Source of the DNA: Scylla paramamosain
Lineage: Eukaryota > Arthropoda > Malacostraca > Decapoda > Portunidae
NCBI RefSeq assembly: GCF_035594125.1
Contig: NW_026973746.1
Span: forward strand, 240,001-304,000
Reading direction: 5' to 3'
DNA: 64,000 bases
This document shows positions 1 to 10,584 of the stretch, piece after piece. The notes beneath the pieces were generated by a model. It did no database searches. It saw only the letters and a list, made by a program, of their open reading frames with translations, and was not told the DNA's origin. The position numbers were made by a program, and so were the translations under genes. The stretch's first letter is position 1; every line of letters starts with the position of its first letter.

Positions 1-137
1 AGGGACTGGCCTGGCGGCGTGGCGGGGGCGTTCAGCGCGCCGCGCTTCAACACGAAGGTCAAGACGTCCTTGCCTGCGTTCTCCATCAGGAAGATGAGCT
101 TCGCGCGACGGACGCAAACTTTCGGAGCGGCGGCCAT
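1..137 (-). CDS. N-terminal coding exon of an unidentified host protein, partial
   Basis: An ATG at 137-135 on the minus strand sits in a near-ideal Kozak context (CCACCATGG). The frame stays open for 45 codons until it runs off the left edge. The product starts MAAAPKVCVRRAKLIF, then has a leucine/valine-rich stretch (MENAGKDVLTFVLKRG) and ends APATPPGQS. The exon is GC-rich with no simple repeat, unlike its surroundings, which supports coding. The start resembles, from memory, a family of crustacean proteins with a DZIP3-like HEPN domain; that identity is tentative. The 160 bases upstream (138-300) are GC-rich and would be 5' UTR or promoter. Most of the gene lies outside the window, so function cannot be assigned. 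Confidence 0.6.
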   Translation of the reverse strand, partial: MAAAPKVCVRRAKLIFLMENAGKDVLTFVLKRGALNAPATPPGQS

Positions 138-394
138 GGTGGAGGGCTTGGGACACAGTTCTTCTCGCCAGCAGCCTGCAAAGAAATTTCCCAAGTGAGG
201 AGCAGGGCAGGAGAGACGTGGTTTGCAAGGCTCAGTGCGGGAGGGAGGGAGTTGAGCCTTGAAGTGGCCGGCCTGAGCACCGGGATGTGGGGACAAGACA
301 AAGAGGTGGATGGGAGTAAGAGACACTATGGCACACGGCATGGCACGTGTGTTGTGTCCAAACCATTTGACAAGACAACACGAGGCAAGACTTG

Positions 395-396
<2 letters not shown>

Positions 397-483
<87 letters not shown>

Positions 484-520
484 AAGTAAGTAAGTAATTA
501 AGTAAGTAATCAAGTAAGCA
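397..520. repeat. (TG)43 followed by (AAGT)n
   Basis: An uninterrupted TG tract from 397 to 482 runs directly into an AAGT/AATT tetranucleotide tract to about 520. Open frames over it (poly-HT) are repeat translations. Confidence 0.95.
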
Positions 521-724
521 AACCTGTATAAAGTATTTCAAGGTGTACATACAATACACAGTCACGTGAGCCGAGGCTCTCTGACGGTGTATTGTACAGT
601 AGAGCAGAGGGCAGGAGTGCAAACAAATTATAATGTACAACAACATAATGAATTGTATTGTACAGCGGCAGTACCGCGCCGCTACAGAGAAGATAAACAC
701 TAATACAAGTGTCTCACACTAACT

Positions 725-993
725 TAATAATAATAAAATAATGATGATAATAACAATAACAACAAGAGTAGTGATAACAATAATACTAATAACTACACCA
801 ACAACAACAGCAACAACAACAACAACAACAACAACAACAGCAACAATAATAATAATAATGATAATACCAATAAGAATATTATTAGTAACAAATAATAGTA
901 ACTAGCATTAATAAACATAATTAATAACTAATACTGGTAACTAGGGCAACAACAACAATAAATACCAACAACAACAACAACAACATCATCAAC

Positions 994-1044
<51 letters not shown>

Positions 1045-1062
1045 GTAATAATGATAACAGCA
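725..1062. repeat. AT-rich trinucleotide region (AAT/AAC/ACA)n
   Basis: Imperfect AAT and AAC triplets dominate, with a purer (AAT)n core at about 988-1041. Confidence 0.9.
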
Positions 1063-1625
1063 ACAAATGCGATGACTGCAATAAATAGCATCAAAATCAC
1101 AGCTTTTGTTGATGAAGTGGTTACTTTTTAACCTGTTGTTTGTTTGAACATTTTATCAGTTGTAAGAAGAACTTTGTCTATCAAGAGGCAAACTGTTCAC
1201 AACAATTTTGGTCCAACTTGTCACACTGTTTGTGAATAATATTGTTGTCAGTATCGCACAAATAAGGTTAACGTTGTTACTTCTCGTGTGAGAAACATTT
1301 TCTGCCAATTTGAATATTGCATTATGTCCAAGATTTTCATGTATTAATAACAATGTGAAGTACTTATGAATGAAGGGAAGCCTGCAAATACTGAAGGCTG
1401 AGGAAGCTTTGGATGCAGACTCTTTACGGAAAATGTACAGCGAAGAATTTTATTTTGCCGTCTTGTTGCTTTTGTTAAAAAGACGGCCATGTAGATGCCC
1501 ATGTAGGAAGGCAGTGCATGAGATGTGGGCAGCGTGAAGTACACTGCGTGTCACCCACTGCTTCACTTGTTACATTACCCACAATTCTTTTTGAAATCCC
1601 AGCTGTTTGAGAGACATTTAAACAT
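1063..1625. other. Non-repetitive stretch, no gene recognised
   Basis: Unique-looking AT-rich sequence. A 65-codon minus-strand frame (1156-1353) has no motif I recognise and no splice context. I see nothing supportable here. Confidence 0.5.
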
Positions 1626-1629
1626 ATGT

Positions 1630-1712
<83 letters not shown>

Positions 1713-1742
1713 TGCGTGCGTGCGTGCGTGCGTGCGTGCGTG
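1626..1742. repeat. (TG)n passing into (TGCG)n
   Basis: TG dinucleotides from 1626 change at about 1710 to GTGC tetranucleotides ending near 1742. Confidence 0.95.
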
Positions 1743-2007
1743 GACCGTATGCATTTTTGGCAATGATTTCTTTGGCGGAAAAGATGCCCACCAGTACACA
1801 GTGGAGTGGTCTCCCCTCGTTTCACAGGACGTGGACTCCAGCTTGAAAAGACTCCTCGATAAAGTTCATGACATGTTCAGTATTTGCCTCCCTATTAAGT
1901 ATATAGATGTTTCACACAAAAGGCTCCAAAACCCACACATTTCTCAAACAGTAATCAACTCGACAAGACCCAAAAATCAGTTGAACAGAGAGCTTCCTAA
2001 ACCGTAA
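1743..2007 (+). other. Unrecognised open frame, possible old coding remnant
   Basis: After the TG tract the frame ending at 2007 stays open for about 88 codons of mixed composition (FGNDFFGGKDAHQYTVEW..., then SSLKRLLDKVHDMF). It lacks the repeat bias of neighbouring frames. I recognise no family, see no convincing ATG and no clear acceptor, and cannot tell a transposon remnant from chance. Confidence 0.2.
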
Positions 2008-2031
2008 GCTCCGCCCTCTGTTCCGGTGAGG

Positions 2032-2392
2032 ATATAGACAGGCGGACAGATGTGGATGCAGACAGACAGAGACAGATAGGTAGACAGGTAGATAGACAGA
2101 TTGTGTCCAGTTTTTGTGGTATATAGTCTTGCCTCGTTAGTGCCTCATTTTCTACTTTCTGAGTGTGTGCAGTAGAAAACACAGTGAAAACAATTACCAG
2201 GAAAGAAAAGAGTAAGTGTACTCACCTCAAGAGTGCAGATGTGTACACTCCGGGAGACGGGAGGAAGGAAGGCGCGAGGCGGGAGGTGCCTGTGGGGAGA
2301 GACACACTGTGCTTCATGCTCTTACATTTATACTCCACAAGCACAAGTCTGTATCTGTGTACATCTATCTATCTGTATCTATCTGTATAAAC

Positions 2393-2434
<42 letters not shown>
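2032..2434. repeat. GACA-like tetranucleotides and (AG)n
   Basis: Imperfect GACA/GATA repeats lie at about 2032-2100 and a pure AG tract at about 2395-2434. The sequence between is unique without a recognised gene. Confidence 0.85.
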
Positions 2435-2437
<3 letters not shown>

Positions 2438-2513
2438 TCCAAAAATGTACTCACTGTTTGACTCGCTATAATTCTTTTTTTTTTTTTTTCAGAAACAGTT
2501 GGCCTAAATAATA

Positions 2514-2705
2514 ATGGCAGAAGTAAGACTAAGCTTTGAAGAAAGAACATGTCATAAAGTGTTACTGGAGGCACGAAAATGTCAAAGAAGTGCAAAGACA
2601 ATTCACAAGACACTTTGACAGGGATCCACCAAGGTGACGCGCCATTGCTCACATCACAGCTAAGTTTGTACCAGATGGAACTGTTCACGACCTTCATAAG
2701 CATGC
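2514..2705 (+). pseudogene. Decayed transposase N-terminal helix-turn-helix fragment (DUF4817-like)
   Basis: The sequence translates across two frames. MAEVRLSFEERT in one frame is followed, after a +1 shift near 2550, by YWRHENVKEVQRQFTRHF, then DRDPP, an in-frame TGA at about 2634, and RAIAHITAKF and DGTVHDLHKH. The pattern VQRQF-x3-F-x2-DPP...I-x3-F...GTVHD is what I know from the DUF4817 DNA-binding region of arthropod Tc/mariner-like transposases. At least one frameshift and one stop show it is dead. Homology ends where a (GTA)n array begins, so no catalytic DD[E/D] domain remains. Family assignment is from recalled consensus. Confidence 0.7.
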
Positions 2706-2710
2706 CTGTG

Positions 2711-3130
2711 TGGTAGTAGTAGTAGTAGTAGTGGTAGTGGTAGAGGTAGTATTCATGATTTCTCACTACTACTACTACTACTACTACAACTACTACTACT
2801 ACTACTACTACTACTGTTGCTACTACTACTATGTGAATATTAATATTAATGCCTTAAGAATTGTTGCAAAAACAGTTGCAGTAGTAGCATTTATATTTGT
2901 AATAGTAGTAGTAATAGTAGTAATAATAGTAGTAGTAGTAATTGTTGTTATATTGTTATTATGATTGCTATCAATAATATCACACACACACAATAGTAGT
3001 AGTAGTAGCAGTAATAGTAGTAGTAAGAGTAGAAGCAATAGTAATTTTAATAATTTAGTATAATTTAATTATTTAATTAATTTTATTTATTTATTTATTT
3101 ATTTTATTTTATTTATTTTATTTATTTTTT
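2711..3130. repeat. (GTA)n, inverted (TAC)n and (TTTA)n arrays
   Basis: (GTA)n at 2711-2750 is followed within 20 bases by (ACT)n at 2766-2825, its reverse complement. Imperfect AGT triplets run from about 2890 to 3055, then TTTA repeats to 3130. Confidence 0.9.
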
Positions 3131-3559
3131 TGGTGGATATGAGTGTGTTCGTTGGTTGAACAAGTCCCTGTATATTAAATAGACTTTTGTGTGTCGCTCA
3201 AGTACCGAACGGCCTCGAAACACTGAGCCAAAGGGATGCCGCTCAGCCTGCAGCCAGTGTGGCGGCGTACCTTGTGTGGTGCGCGTGTGTATCGCATTGT
3301 GTTCCTCCTCATAGACTTAGTGGTGGTCAAGATAACCAGGATTGGCCAAGCCCTCCCTGAAGTGTGCTACCAGTAGTGTACCAGGTGTGTTGAGTAGCCG
3401 CCAGGTGTACAGCCACACGTGTGTTGTGTATAAGTGCATGTTGTGTACAGAAAGATCTCCCCCCTGTTTTATAAGACCCATAATGCCGCTGGCCGGGAAA
3501 CTACACTTGCCACCATCTCAGACAGGACGCCATCTTGTTGTGTAAGTCAGAGACGCCTC
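3131..3559. other. Unique GC-moderate region, no gene recognised
   Basis: It contains a GCCATCTTG motif at 3529-3537, followed by TGT|GTAAGT at about 3539-3547, a good 5' splice-site match. I cannot identify an exon that would use it. Confidence 0.3.
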
Positions 3560-3925
3560 CTATCACCCCAATCTCTCCCTCCCCACCACCCGCCAGCCAC
3601 TCCTTCCCACTTCCGCCAGCAGCAGCTACTGGCCGCCCACCAGCCAGCAGCCCCTTCACGGCCACTACCTGCCAGCACGCCTTCCTGCCCTTACCCCCTC
3701 CCACTCCTTCCTCCCCTCCCTTCAACCCACTCCTTCCTAACCACCATTCGCCACCCACTCCTGCCAGGCCCCTACCAGCAACCCACTCCTTCCAGCTCCC
3801 CGCCTGCCATCCTCCCCTTCCCGCCCCCCACCCACCATCCACTCCTTCTGGTCCCCACCCGCCTCACGCTCCTTTCCCCTTTCCGCCGCCCACACAGGAG
3901 CTGCTCTCCTCGCTCCCTCCCCCCC
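3560..3925. repeat. Degenerate pyrimidine-rich minisatellite, CCACTCCTTCC-based
   Basis: CCCACTCCTTCC recurs with spacers rich in CCA, CCG and CCT. The top strand is almost purine-free. Proline-rich open frames here reflect base composition. Confidence 0.75.
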
Positions 3926-3931
3926 ACTCAT

Positions 3932-3939
3932 GACGTCAC
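3932..3939. promoter_or_regulatory. Perfect CRE palindrome TGACGTCA
   Basis: TGACGTCA lies just after the pyrimidine-rich block in a CpG-containing stretch. It matches the CREB/ATF consensus. No adjacent gene is identified, so a role is conjectural. The same octamer recurs near 28614. Confidence 0.3.
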
Positions 3940-3997
3940 GGACGGCGGTGACAGTGACTGGCTGGTGTGAACCGCACCTCACACTCGCTCTACCTAA

Positions 3998-4260
3998 ATG
4001 CTACTACTACTACTACTACTACTACTACAATTACCAGTGCCACTACAATTACTTCTGTTACTACTGCTGCTACTACTACTAATACTACTAATACTAATAC
4101 TCGTTCTACTTCTACTTCTACTACTAATACTAATATTAGTTCTACTACTACTACTACTACTACTACTACTATTTCGATAACTGTTACTACTACTACTTCT
4201 ACTAGTACTACTACGACTATTATTATTATTGTTACGACTACTCATACTACTATTTTGACT

Positions 4261-4297
<37 letters not shown>

Positions 4298-4389
4298 GCT
4301 ACTACTACTACTACAACTACTACTTCCTTGCAAGCCTCCCTGTCCGCTTTACCGTCATTCCTTGATTCATATTTTTTAGTATTTTTATT

Positions 4390-4449
<60 letters not shown>

Positions 4450-4487
4450 CATTATTATTATTAGTGTGTGTGTGTGTGTGTGTGTAG
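3998..4487. repeat. (ACT)n, (TTA)n and (GT)n arrays
   Basis: Imperfect then purer ACT triplets (3998-4325), TTA triplets (about 4384-4463) and a short GT tract (4464-4487). Confidence 0.9.
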
Positions 4488-4558
4488 GATTACAGATAAA
4501 AATACTATTCATGGATACCGTAATTTATTCACAGAAATAAATAAAAAATCTTACAGTG

Positions 4559-4560
<2 letters not shown>

Positions 4561-4628
<68 letters not shown>
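4561..4628. repeat. (CT)34
   Basis: Uninterrupted CT tract abutting the interspersed repeat at 4641. Confidence 0.95.
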
Positions 4629-4633
<5 letters not shown>

Positions 4634-4640
4634 GTCAGTC

Positions 4641-4799
4641 AGCTGTTTTCAAGGTCGCTGGGCCTCGCTGCCCTCCTGCCTGGCTTGTATGATGCCACGT
4701 TGCATTTTACAGGAGTACTTTTAATCACCGCAGTAATGTTGTCGTGCAGTGCTTGTCAGTAAATTACGTGCTTTTTAATGCCACTTGTCTTGTTATAAC
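4641..4799 (+). repeat. Inverted-repeat element R, copy A (partial)
   Basis: Matches 35173-35372. Order here is core (GCTGTTTTCAAGGTCGC...), then a terminal arm (ATGATGCCACGT...TTTTACAGGA, 4689-4714), then about 85 bases of flank X ending TTGTTATAAC. In copy B flank X lies on the other side of the core. The left arm is missing here and a CT microsatellite takes its place. Confidence 0.7.
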
Positions 4800-4831
4800 A
4801 CACACACACACACACACACAGTTGTTTGCCT

Positions 4832-4929
<98 letters not shown>

Positions 4930-5180
4930 CTCCACCCGTGTATCCTCCTCCTAATAGTAGTAAATCTATTATTATTATTTTTATTATTATTATTATTATT
5001 ATTATTAGTAGTAGTAGTAGTAGTAGGAGGAGGAGGAGGAGGAGGAGGAGGAGGAGGAGCAGCAGCAGCACCAGTAGCAGTAGCAGAAATAGTAGTAACT
5101 GTGGTAGAAATAATAGTAGTAGTAGTAGTAGTAGTAGCAGTAGTAATAGTAGTAGTAATAGTAGTTGTTGTCGTCACCTC
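4798..5180. repeat. (CA)n, (CT)n, (TTA)n, (GTA/GGA/GCA)n
   Basis: CA 4798-4820, CT 4833-4925, TTA about 4969-5008, then mixed GTA, GGA and GCA triplets to about 5165. Confidence 0.9.
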
Positions 5181-5447
5181 CTCCTCCTCCTCCTCTACCT
5201 GCCCCTTGCTTCCTGTCATCTCCCTCTCCGCCACGCTCGCAGCAACGTCACGCGACCCGCTAAGGCTGCTTGCCGTCACCCACTGTTGTCTGTTTCCCTC
5301 CTTCAAAATTGTGTGTGTGTGGCTGCCAACATGAGTGTGCATTGTCACCAACACCATCACTGTTACTTACCGCAACACTCTTTCCTCTTTCACTACAAAG
5401 GACAAACAAACTCACACAAAGGACACTCTTTTCTGCCGCCATGGCCT

Positions 5448-5684
5448 GCTACTACTACTACTAATACTGCTACTACTAATACTATTACGATTATTACTGC
5501 TACTTCTACTACTACTACGATTATCACTGCTACTACTACTACTAATACTATTACGAGTATTACTGCTACTTCTACTACTACTACGATTATCACTGCTACT
5601 ACTACTACTACTACTAATACTATTACGAGTATTGCTGCTTCTTCTACTACGATTATCACTGCTACTACTACTATTACTGCTATA

Positions 5685-5736
<52 letters not shown>

Positions 5737-5818
5737 ACTACTACTACTACGATTATGACTACTACTAATGCTAGTAGTACTTCAACTGCTGTTACTGCTA
5801 ATACTACTGCGACTACTG

Positions 5819-5870
<52 letters not shown>

Positions 5871-6163
5871 GATTGTGACTGCTTCTACTACTACTACTAC
5901 TAATACTAGTACTACTACTACTACTGCTGCTACTACTGTTAATACTACTGCGACTACTGCTACTACTACTACTACTATTTCTACTGCTACTACTACTACT
6001 ACCACCACCACCACCACCACCACCACCACTACCACCACCACCACCACCACTACCACCACCACCACTACCACCACCACCACTACCACCACCACCACCACCA
6101 CCACCACCACCACCACCATTACTGCTACTACTTCTATTACTACTACTTCTATTACTACTACTC

Positions 6164-6227
<64 letters not shown>

Positions 6228-6396
6228 GAGTACTTCTACTACTGCTACTACTGTCAATACTAGTGCGACTATTGGGACTACTTCTGCTATTACTACTACT
6301 ATTACTACTACTACCACTACTACTACTGCTGCTGCTACTAGTACTGCTACTACTAGCACCACTACCATTACTACTACTACTACTACTACTACTACT
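5448..6396. repeat. Very long (ACT)n array with (ACC)n and (AAT)n blocks
   Basis: About 950 bases of near-continuous ACT triplets, with an ACC block at about 6000-6117 and an AAT block at about 6168-6227. The array resumes at 6876 after an inserted LINE fragment. Confidence 0.95.
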
Positions 6397-6875
6397 TTTT
6401 ATGAAGGAAGGACGCTGGCCAAGGGCAACAAAAGTCGAATAAAAAAAAATGCCCATTGAAATGGCAGTCCCATAAAAGGGTCCAAAGTGGTAGCCAAAAA
6501 TTGAAGGATAAGTGTCTTGAATCGTCCTTCTTGAAGGAATTCAAGTCATAGGAAGGTGGAAATACAGAAGCAGGCAGGGAGTTCCAGAGTTTACCAGAGA
6601 AAGGGATGAATGATTGAGAATACTGGTTAACTCTTGCGTTAGAGAGGTGGACAGAATAGGGGTGAGAGAAAGAAGAAAGTCTTGCGCAGCGAGGCCGCGG
6701 GAGGAGAGGAGGCATGCAGTTAGCAAGATCAGAAGAGCAGTTAGCATGAAAATAGCGGTAGAAGACAGCTAGAGATGCAACATTGCAGCGGTGAGAGAGA
6801 AACTGAAGACAGTCAGTTAGAGGAGAGGAGTTGATGAGACGAAAAGCTTTTGATTCCACCCTGTCTAGAAGAGAC
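6397..6875 (-). pseudogene. 5'-truncated jockey-like LINE 3' end (copy J1) inside an ACT array
   Basis: On the minus strand this encodes the carboxyl end of a LINE ORF2: VESKAFRLINSSPLT, NVASLAVFYRYFHANCSS, SFIPFSGKLWNSLPASVF, ending near LLWDCHFNGHFF and FDFCCPWPASFLHK, then CATAAAAA. The same run, more diverged, recurs at 9838-10265, 15351-15483 and 31570-32129. Only about 480 bases remain, with no catalytic domain. The element end is directly followed by (AGT)n, and its truncated 5' end (near TCTTCTAGACAGGG) is directly preceded by the same triplet array. It therefore lies inside one microsatellite that spans both flanks. Confidence 0.9.
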
Positions 6876-6907
6876 TAGTACTACTACCACCACCATTACT
6901 ACAGCTG

Positions 6908-6951
<44 letters not shown>

Positions 6952-7057
6952 GTTGCTACTACTACTACTACTACTGCTACTACTACTAATACCACCACTA
7001 GAACTATCACTACTACCACCATTACTACTACTACTACTGCTATTATCACCACCATTG

Positions 7058-7110
<53 letters not shown>

Positions 7111-7143
7111 TCCATTACTACTTCTGGTACTACTACTACTACA

Positions 7144-7193
<50 letters not shown>

Positions 7194-7250
7194 AACTGCT
7201 ACTACTACTCGTACCACCACCACTACTACCACTACCACTAGTATCCCTAG
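6876..7250. repeat. (ACT)n array, continuation
   Basis: ACT/ACC triplets resume immediately after LINE fragment J1 and end near 7250. Confidence 0.95.
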
Positions 7251-7260
7251 CAGCAGTGCC

Positions 7261-7426
7261 TGTATAATAGTCATCAGGTGTCACGGTGTGATGAGAGGAA
7301 GCCTTAAAAAGGAAAAACAAGTGTCTGTGTGGCAGCTTCGGCCTGACACACTGAGGCAGAGTCAGACACGTGCACAGTGTGAATACAGTGTGTGTAAGGC
7401 AACGCCAATAAACACTTCCTTGCCTC

Positions 7427-7428
<2 letters not shown>
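7261..7428. other. Short unique spacer, 3' UTR-like
   Basis: Contains CCAATAAACACTT near 7407, a possible poly(A) signal on the plus strand, with no open frame I recognise upstream. Confidence 0.2.
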
Positions 7429-7491
<63 letters not shown>

Positions 7492-7590
7492 TGTCATAAA
7501 ATATATTTTTTATAGAAATAGTTTTTGTTCATGGATTTACTGGAAGAGTATTGCGATGAGAACGTGTAGGAGAACCAGATGTCCACACAC

Positions 7591-7679
<89 letters not shown>
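7429..7679. repeat. (CA)n and (GA)n
   Basis: CA tract 7429-7488; GA tract 7593-7679. Confidence 0.95.
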
Positions 7680-7682
<3 letters not shown>

Positions 7683-7774
7683 CAAACCATCACTAATATA
7701 GTATTTAGGTTAATTCAGTATTTCTTTAGTTAACGTTCAAATACCACATTATCTGTAATTCATTGATTTGCAAG

Positions 7775-7810
7775 ATGGCCGCCACTCACTCCTTATCGAG
7801 CACCAATATT
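7775..7810 (+). CDS. Candidate short first coding exon (MAATHSLSSTNI)
   Basis: ATG in strong context (CAAGATGGCC) within a YY1-like CAAGATGGCCGCC motif. Twelve codons later comes ATT|GTGAGTAG, an excellent 5' splice-site match at 7811. Without splicing the frame stays open for 58 codons to a TAA near 7951. No downstream exon is identified, so this rests only on start context and donor. Confidence 0.25.
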
Positions 7811-7952
7811 GTGAGTAGCGACAAGTGGGAGATGGGACGCCATTTTGTTCCCAGGCAAGCGCCTCGCGCCCCCTCGCTGCCAGCCGTGTCTGCTCTCATG
7901 TCTCTCTCTCTCGTGTTGAAGACAGCCATTGTACAGTAAATATTGGCCCATA

Positions 7953-8088
<136 letters not shown>

Positions 8089-8099
8089 AACGTAAATGA

Positions 8100-8428
8100 G
8101 AAAGAGAGAGTGGGGAAGCAGAAAGAAGTGAGAGCGGAGGAGGAGTAAGACGAGAAGGATAAGGAAAAGGAGGAAGAGAAGGAGAAGGAGAAAGAGGAGG
8201 AGAAGGAAAAAGGGGGAGGAGGAGGAGTAGGACGAGGAGAAGGAAAAGGAGAAGGAGGAGGAGGAAGAGGAAGAAGAAGAGGAAGAGTAAGACGAGGAGA
8301 AAGAAAAGGAGGAAGAGAAGTAGGACGAGGAGAAGGAAAAGGAAGATAAAGAGGAGGAGAAAGATGAGTATGAAGAGAGGCAAAGAAGGAAGAGGAGGAA
8401 GAGGAGTAGAGGAAAAAAAATAGTAGGA

Positions 8429-8479
<51 letters not shown>

Positions 8480-8504
8480 AAGTTGGTAGATTCATGGTTA
8501 CTCT

Positions 8505-8538
<34 letters not shown>

Positions 8539-8612
8539 ATTGCTTTAGCACTACTACTACTACTACTACTACTACTTTTACTGTTACTACTACTACTACT
8601 ACTACTACTATT
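8100..8612. repeat. AGG/AGA purine tract, (GA)n, (CT)n, (ACT)n
   Basis: Nearly pure purine AGG/AAGG sequence at about 8100-8430, GA 8433-8475, CT 8509-8536, ACT about 8550-8612. Confidence 0.9.
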
Positions 8613-9400
8613 ATCGAATAAATAGATTAATGCATAATACATGCAATAGTAACAATCAAAACAAACAAAAGGGCCAAATGACATGAATAAATAAATAAAT
8701 AAATAAATAAACAATAAAACACAAAGAGAACAGACAACCGCCATCACCATCATCACCACCACAAGCACCACCACCATCACGACCCAAGCACCATTACCTG
8801 TCTCACTGCTCACCTTAATATAAGTATTTTCTCCCCCACACACACAACCAACTTGCCTGAAACCAATATTCTCAATCACTAAACACAACCACCACCACCA
8901 CCACCACCACTGCCCTCGTTCGGAAGTATGTGTGTGTTCGGCTTCTTGACTTTGGCTTCGTCTTCGTCTGTTTATAAGAAGCGAGGCCGGAGTGTATGGA
9001 GAAGGATGAAGGAAGGGGAAGGATGGGGCAGGGAGGTTAGGAAGCGTGGGACACAAAAGGATACTGAGGATATTGGGGGGTGGGTAGGGGGGATGAAGGA
9101 TATTAGGAAGGCAATGTTATTTTGGCAAGGAGGAGAAGGAGGAGGGAAGAGGAAGGAGGAGATAAAAATATAAAAGGGATGAGGAGTAAACGGGTTAAAG
9201 GAGAGGAGATATGAAGGAAGAAGTGATGGAGGAATATGCTGAAGGAAAGGTTGAAAGAAGGAAGGAAGGAAGGAAGGAAGGAAGCAAAGTTATTGATTTT
9301 TTTCTTTGTCCTCTTTGCTTGACATTCTTTTTTTTTCTCTCTCAGCGATCTATTTTCTTTAAGAACTCTCTTAAATATTTACTACACACCGGACACACTT
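8613..9400. other. Low-complexity region, no gene recognised
   Basis: Contains (AATA)n near 8690, CAC/ACC triplets at 8740-8780 and 8889-8910, purine-rich sequence 8990-9250 and (GGAA)n at 9253-9284. Confidence 0.5.
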
Positions 9401-9447
9401 GAGAGAGAGAGAGAGAGAGAGAGGAGAGGAGAGAGAAGGAGAGAGGA

Positions 9448-9490
<43 letters not shown>
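9401..9490. repeat. Interrupted (GA)n
   Basis: GA repeats with GGA and AGA interruptions, followed by a CT-rich stretch to about 9660. Confidence 0.9.
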
Positions 9491-9494
<4 letters not shown>

Positions 9495-9837
9495 GCACTC
9501 CAACACCCATCATTACTTCTCTACTTACTCTTCTTTCTTCTATAGCGCTTTCCTCCTTCTCCTCCTCATCTCCTTCTCTCGCGCCTTCTTCTATTTTTCT
9601 TTCTCCTCCTCTGGCTTTTCCTTTTACTTCTCTTCCTTTTCTTCCTCTTCGTTTAACCTTACCACCACAACCGCCGTCGCCACCACTACCGCCGCCGCCC
9701 AGCCTGATGGTCCTGTCCCGAGCTAAGGACGGTCACCAATGATTACTCGTTTTCTGGGACAATCTTGAACCGCGTGTTTGCTCGCTTCATCAGGTTACTG
9801 TCCCCCTAACGAGACTGTCCCCCCAGACCAGACCAGC

Positions 9838-10265
9838 CTTTCGTCTTACCAGCTCCTCTCCTCTAACTGAATGTCTTCAGCCTCTCTCTCTTCCCCGCAA
9901 TGTCGCATCTCCTGCTATCTTCTATCGATATTTTCTCGTCAACTGTTCTTCTGATCTTGCTAACTGCATGCCTTCCATCCTCCCGCGCCCTCGTTGCACA
10001 CGACTTTCTACTTTTGCTCACCCCTATTCTGTCCACCTCTCTAATGCAAAAGTTAACCAGTATTTTCAATCTTTCATCCCTTTTTCTGGTAAACTCTGGA
10101 ACTCCCCTGCCCTGCTTCTGTATTTCCCCCTTCCTATAAATTGAATTCTTTCGAGAGAGCGAGGTCTCAAGACACTTCTCTCATTTGTGTTAAACTTTTT
10201 TGGCTCCTTTCTTTTCATAGGTATATATTTTGTTGCCTTTGACCAGTGCCCCTCTTGCATAAAAA
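9838..10265 (+). pseudogene. Diverged jockey-like LINE 3' end (copy J2)
   Basis: Plus-strand homologue of J1 over the final about 130 codons and short 3' UTR. It reads through shifted frames as TPILSTSLMQKLTSIFNLSS (the alternate frame also seen in other copies) and ends CCCTCTTGCATAAAAA. Frameshifts and stops are frequent. The 5' end starts at the equivalent of SSPLT, so the domains upstream are lost. The 3' junction is CATAAAAA|GTCCCC, sharing the A-run-then-GT junction of the other copies. Confidence 0.85.
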
Positions 10266-10347
10266 GTCCCCTTCTCTATTACCTCCCTGGAAACTGACTT
10301 CGATTCTCTCCATCTCCATCCCTTCCCCACGAGCCCCACCACCCCCC

Positions 10348-10351
<4 letters not shown>

Positions 10352-10380
<29 letters not shown>

Positions 10381-10381
10381 A

Positions 10382-10442
<61 letters not shown>
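10352..10442. repeat. Interrupted (CT)n
   Basis: CT repeats with two short breaks. Confidence 0.95.
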
Positions 10443-10446
<4 letters not shown>

Positions 10447-10584
10447 GGACGGTCCCAGGAGAGCAGAGTAGGTCATGTTTTGTTACAATCAGTGGTATTT
10501 ACTTCCTTCCTCTGATGCTGATGGGGAACAAAAGTGTCCCTCGATGTATTTTTCCCGTGGTGTCTAATTGGCGATGGGGAAACA

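Noticed and set aside
232..700. Long open frames of poly-HT/poly-CV over TG/CA tracts, repeated throughout the window
   Set aside because: Dinucleotide repeats have no stop codon in these frames. They have no start context, and both strands are open at once.
3434..3970. Proline-rich 178-codon frame
   Set aside because: It follows a pyrimidine-rich minisatellite. Overlapping frames are open too, and no domain or splice support is seen.
5393..6459. 225-235-codon Thr-, Ser- or Val-rich frames over the ACT array
   Set aside because: All six frames of (ACT)n/(ACC)n are nearly stop-free. This is repeat translation, not a mucin-like gene.
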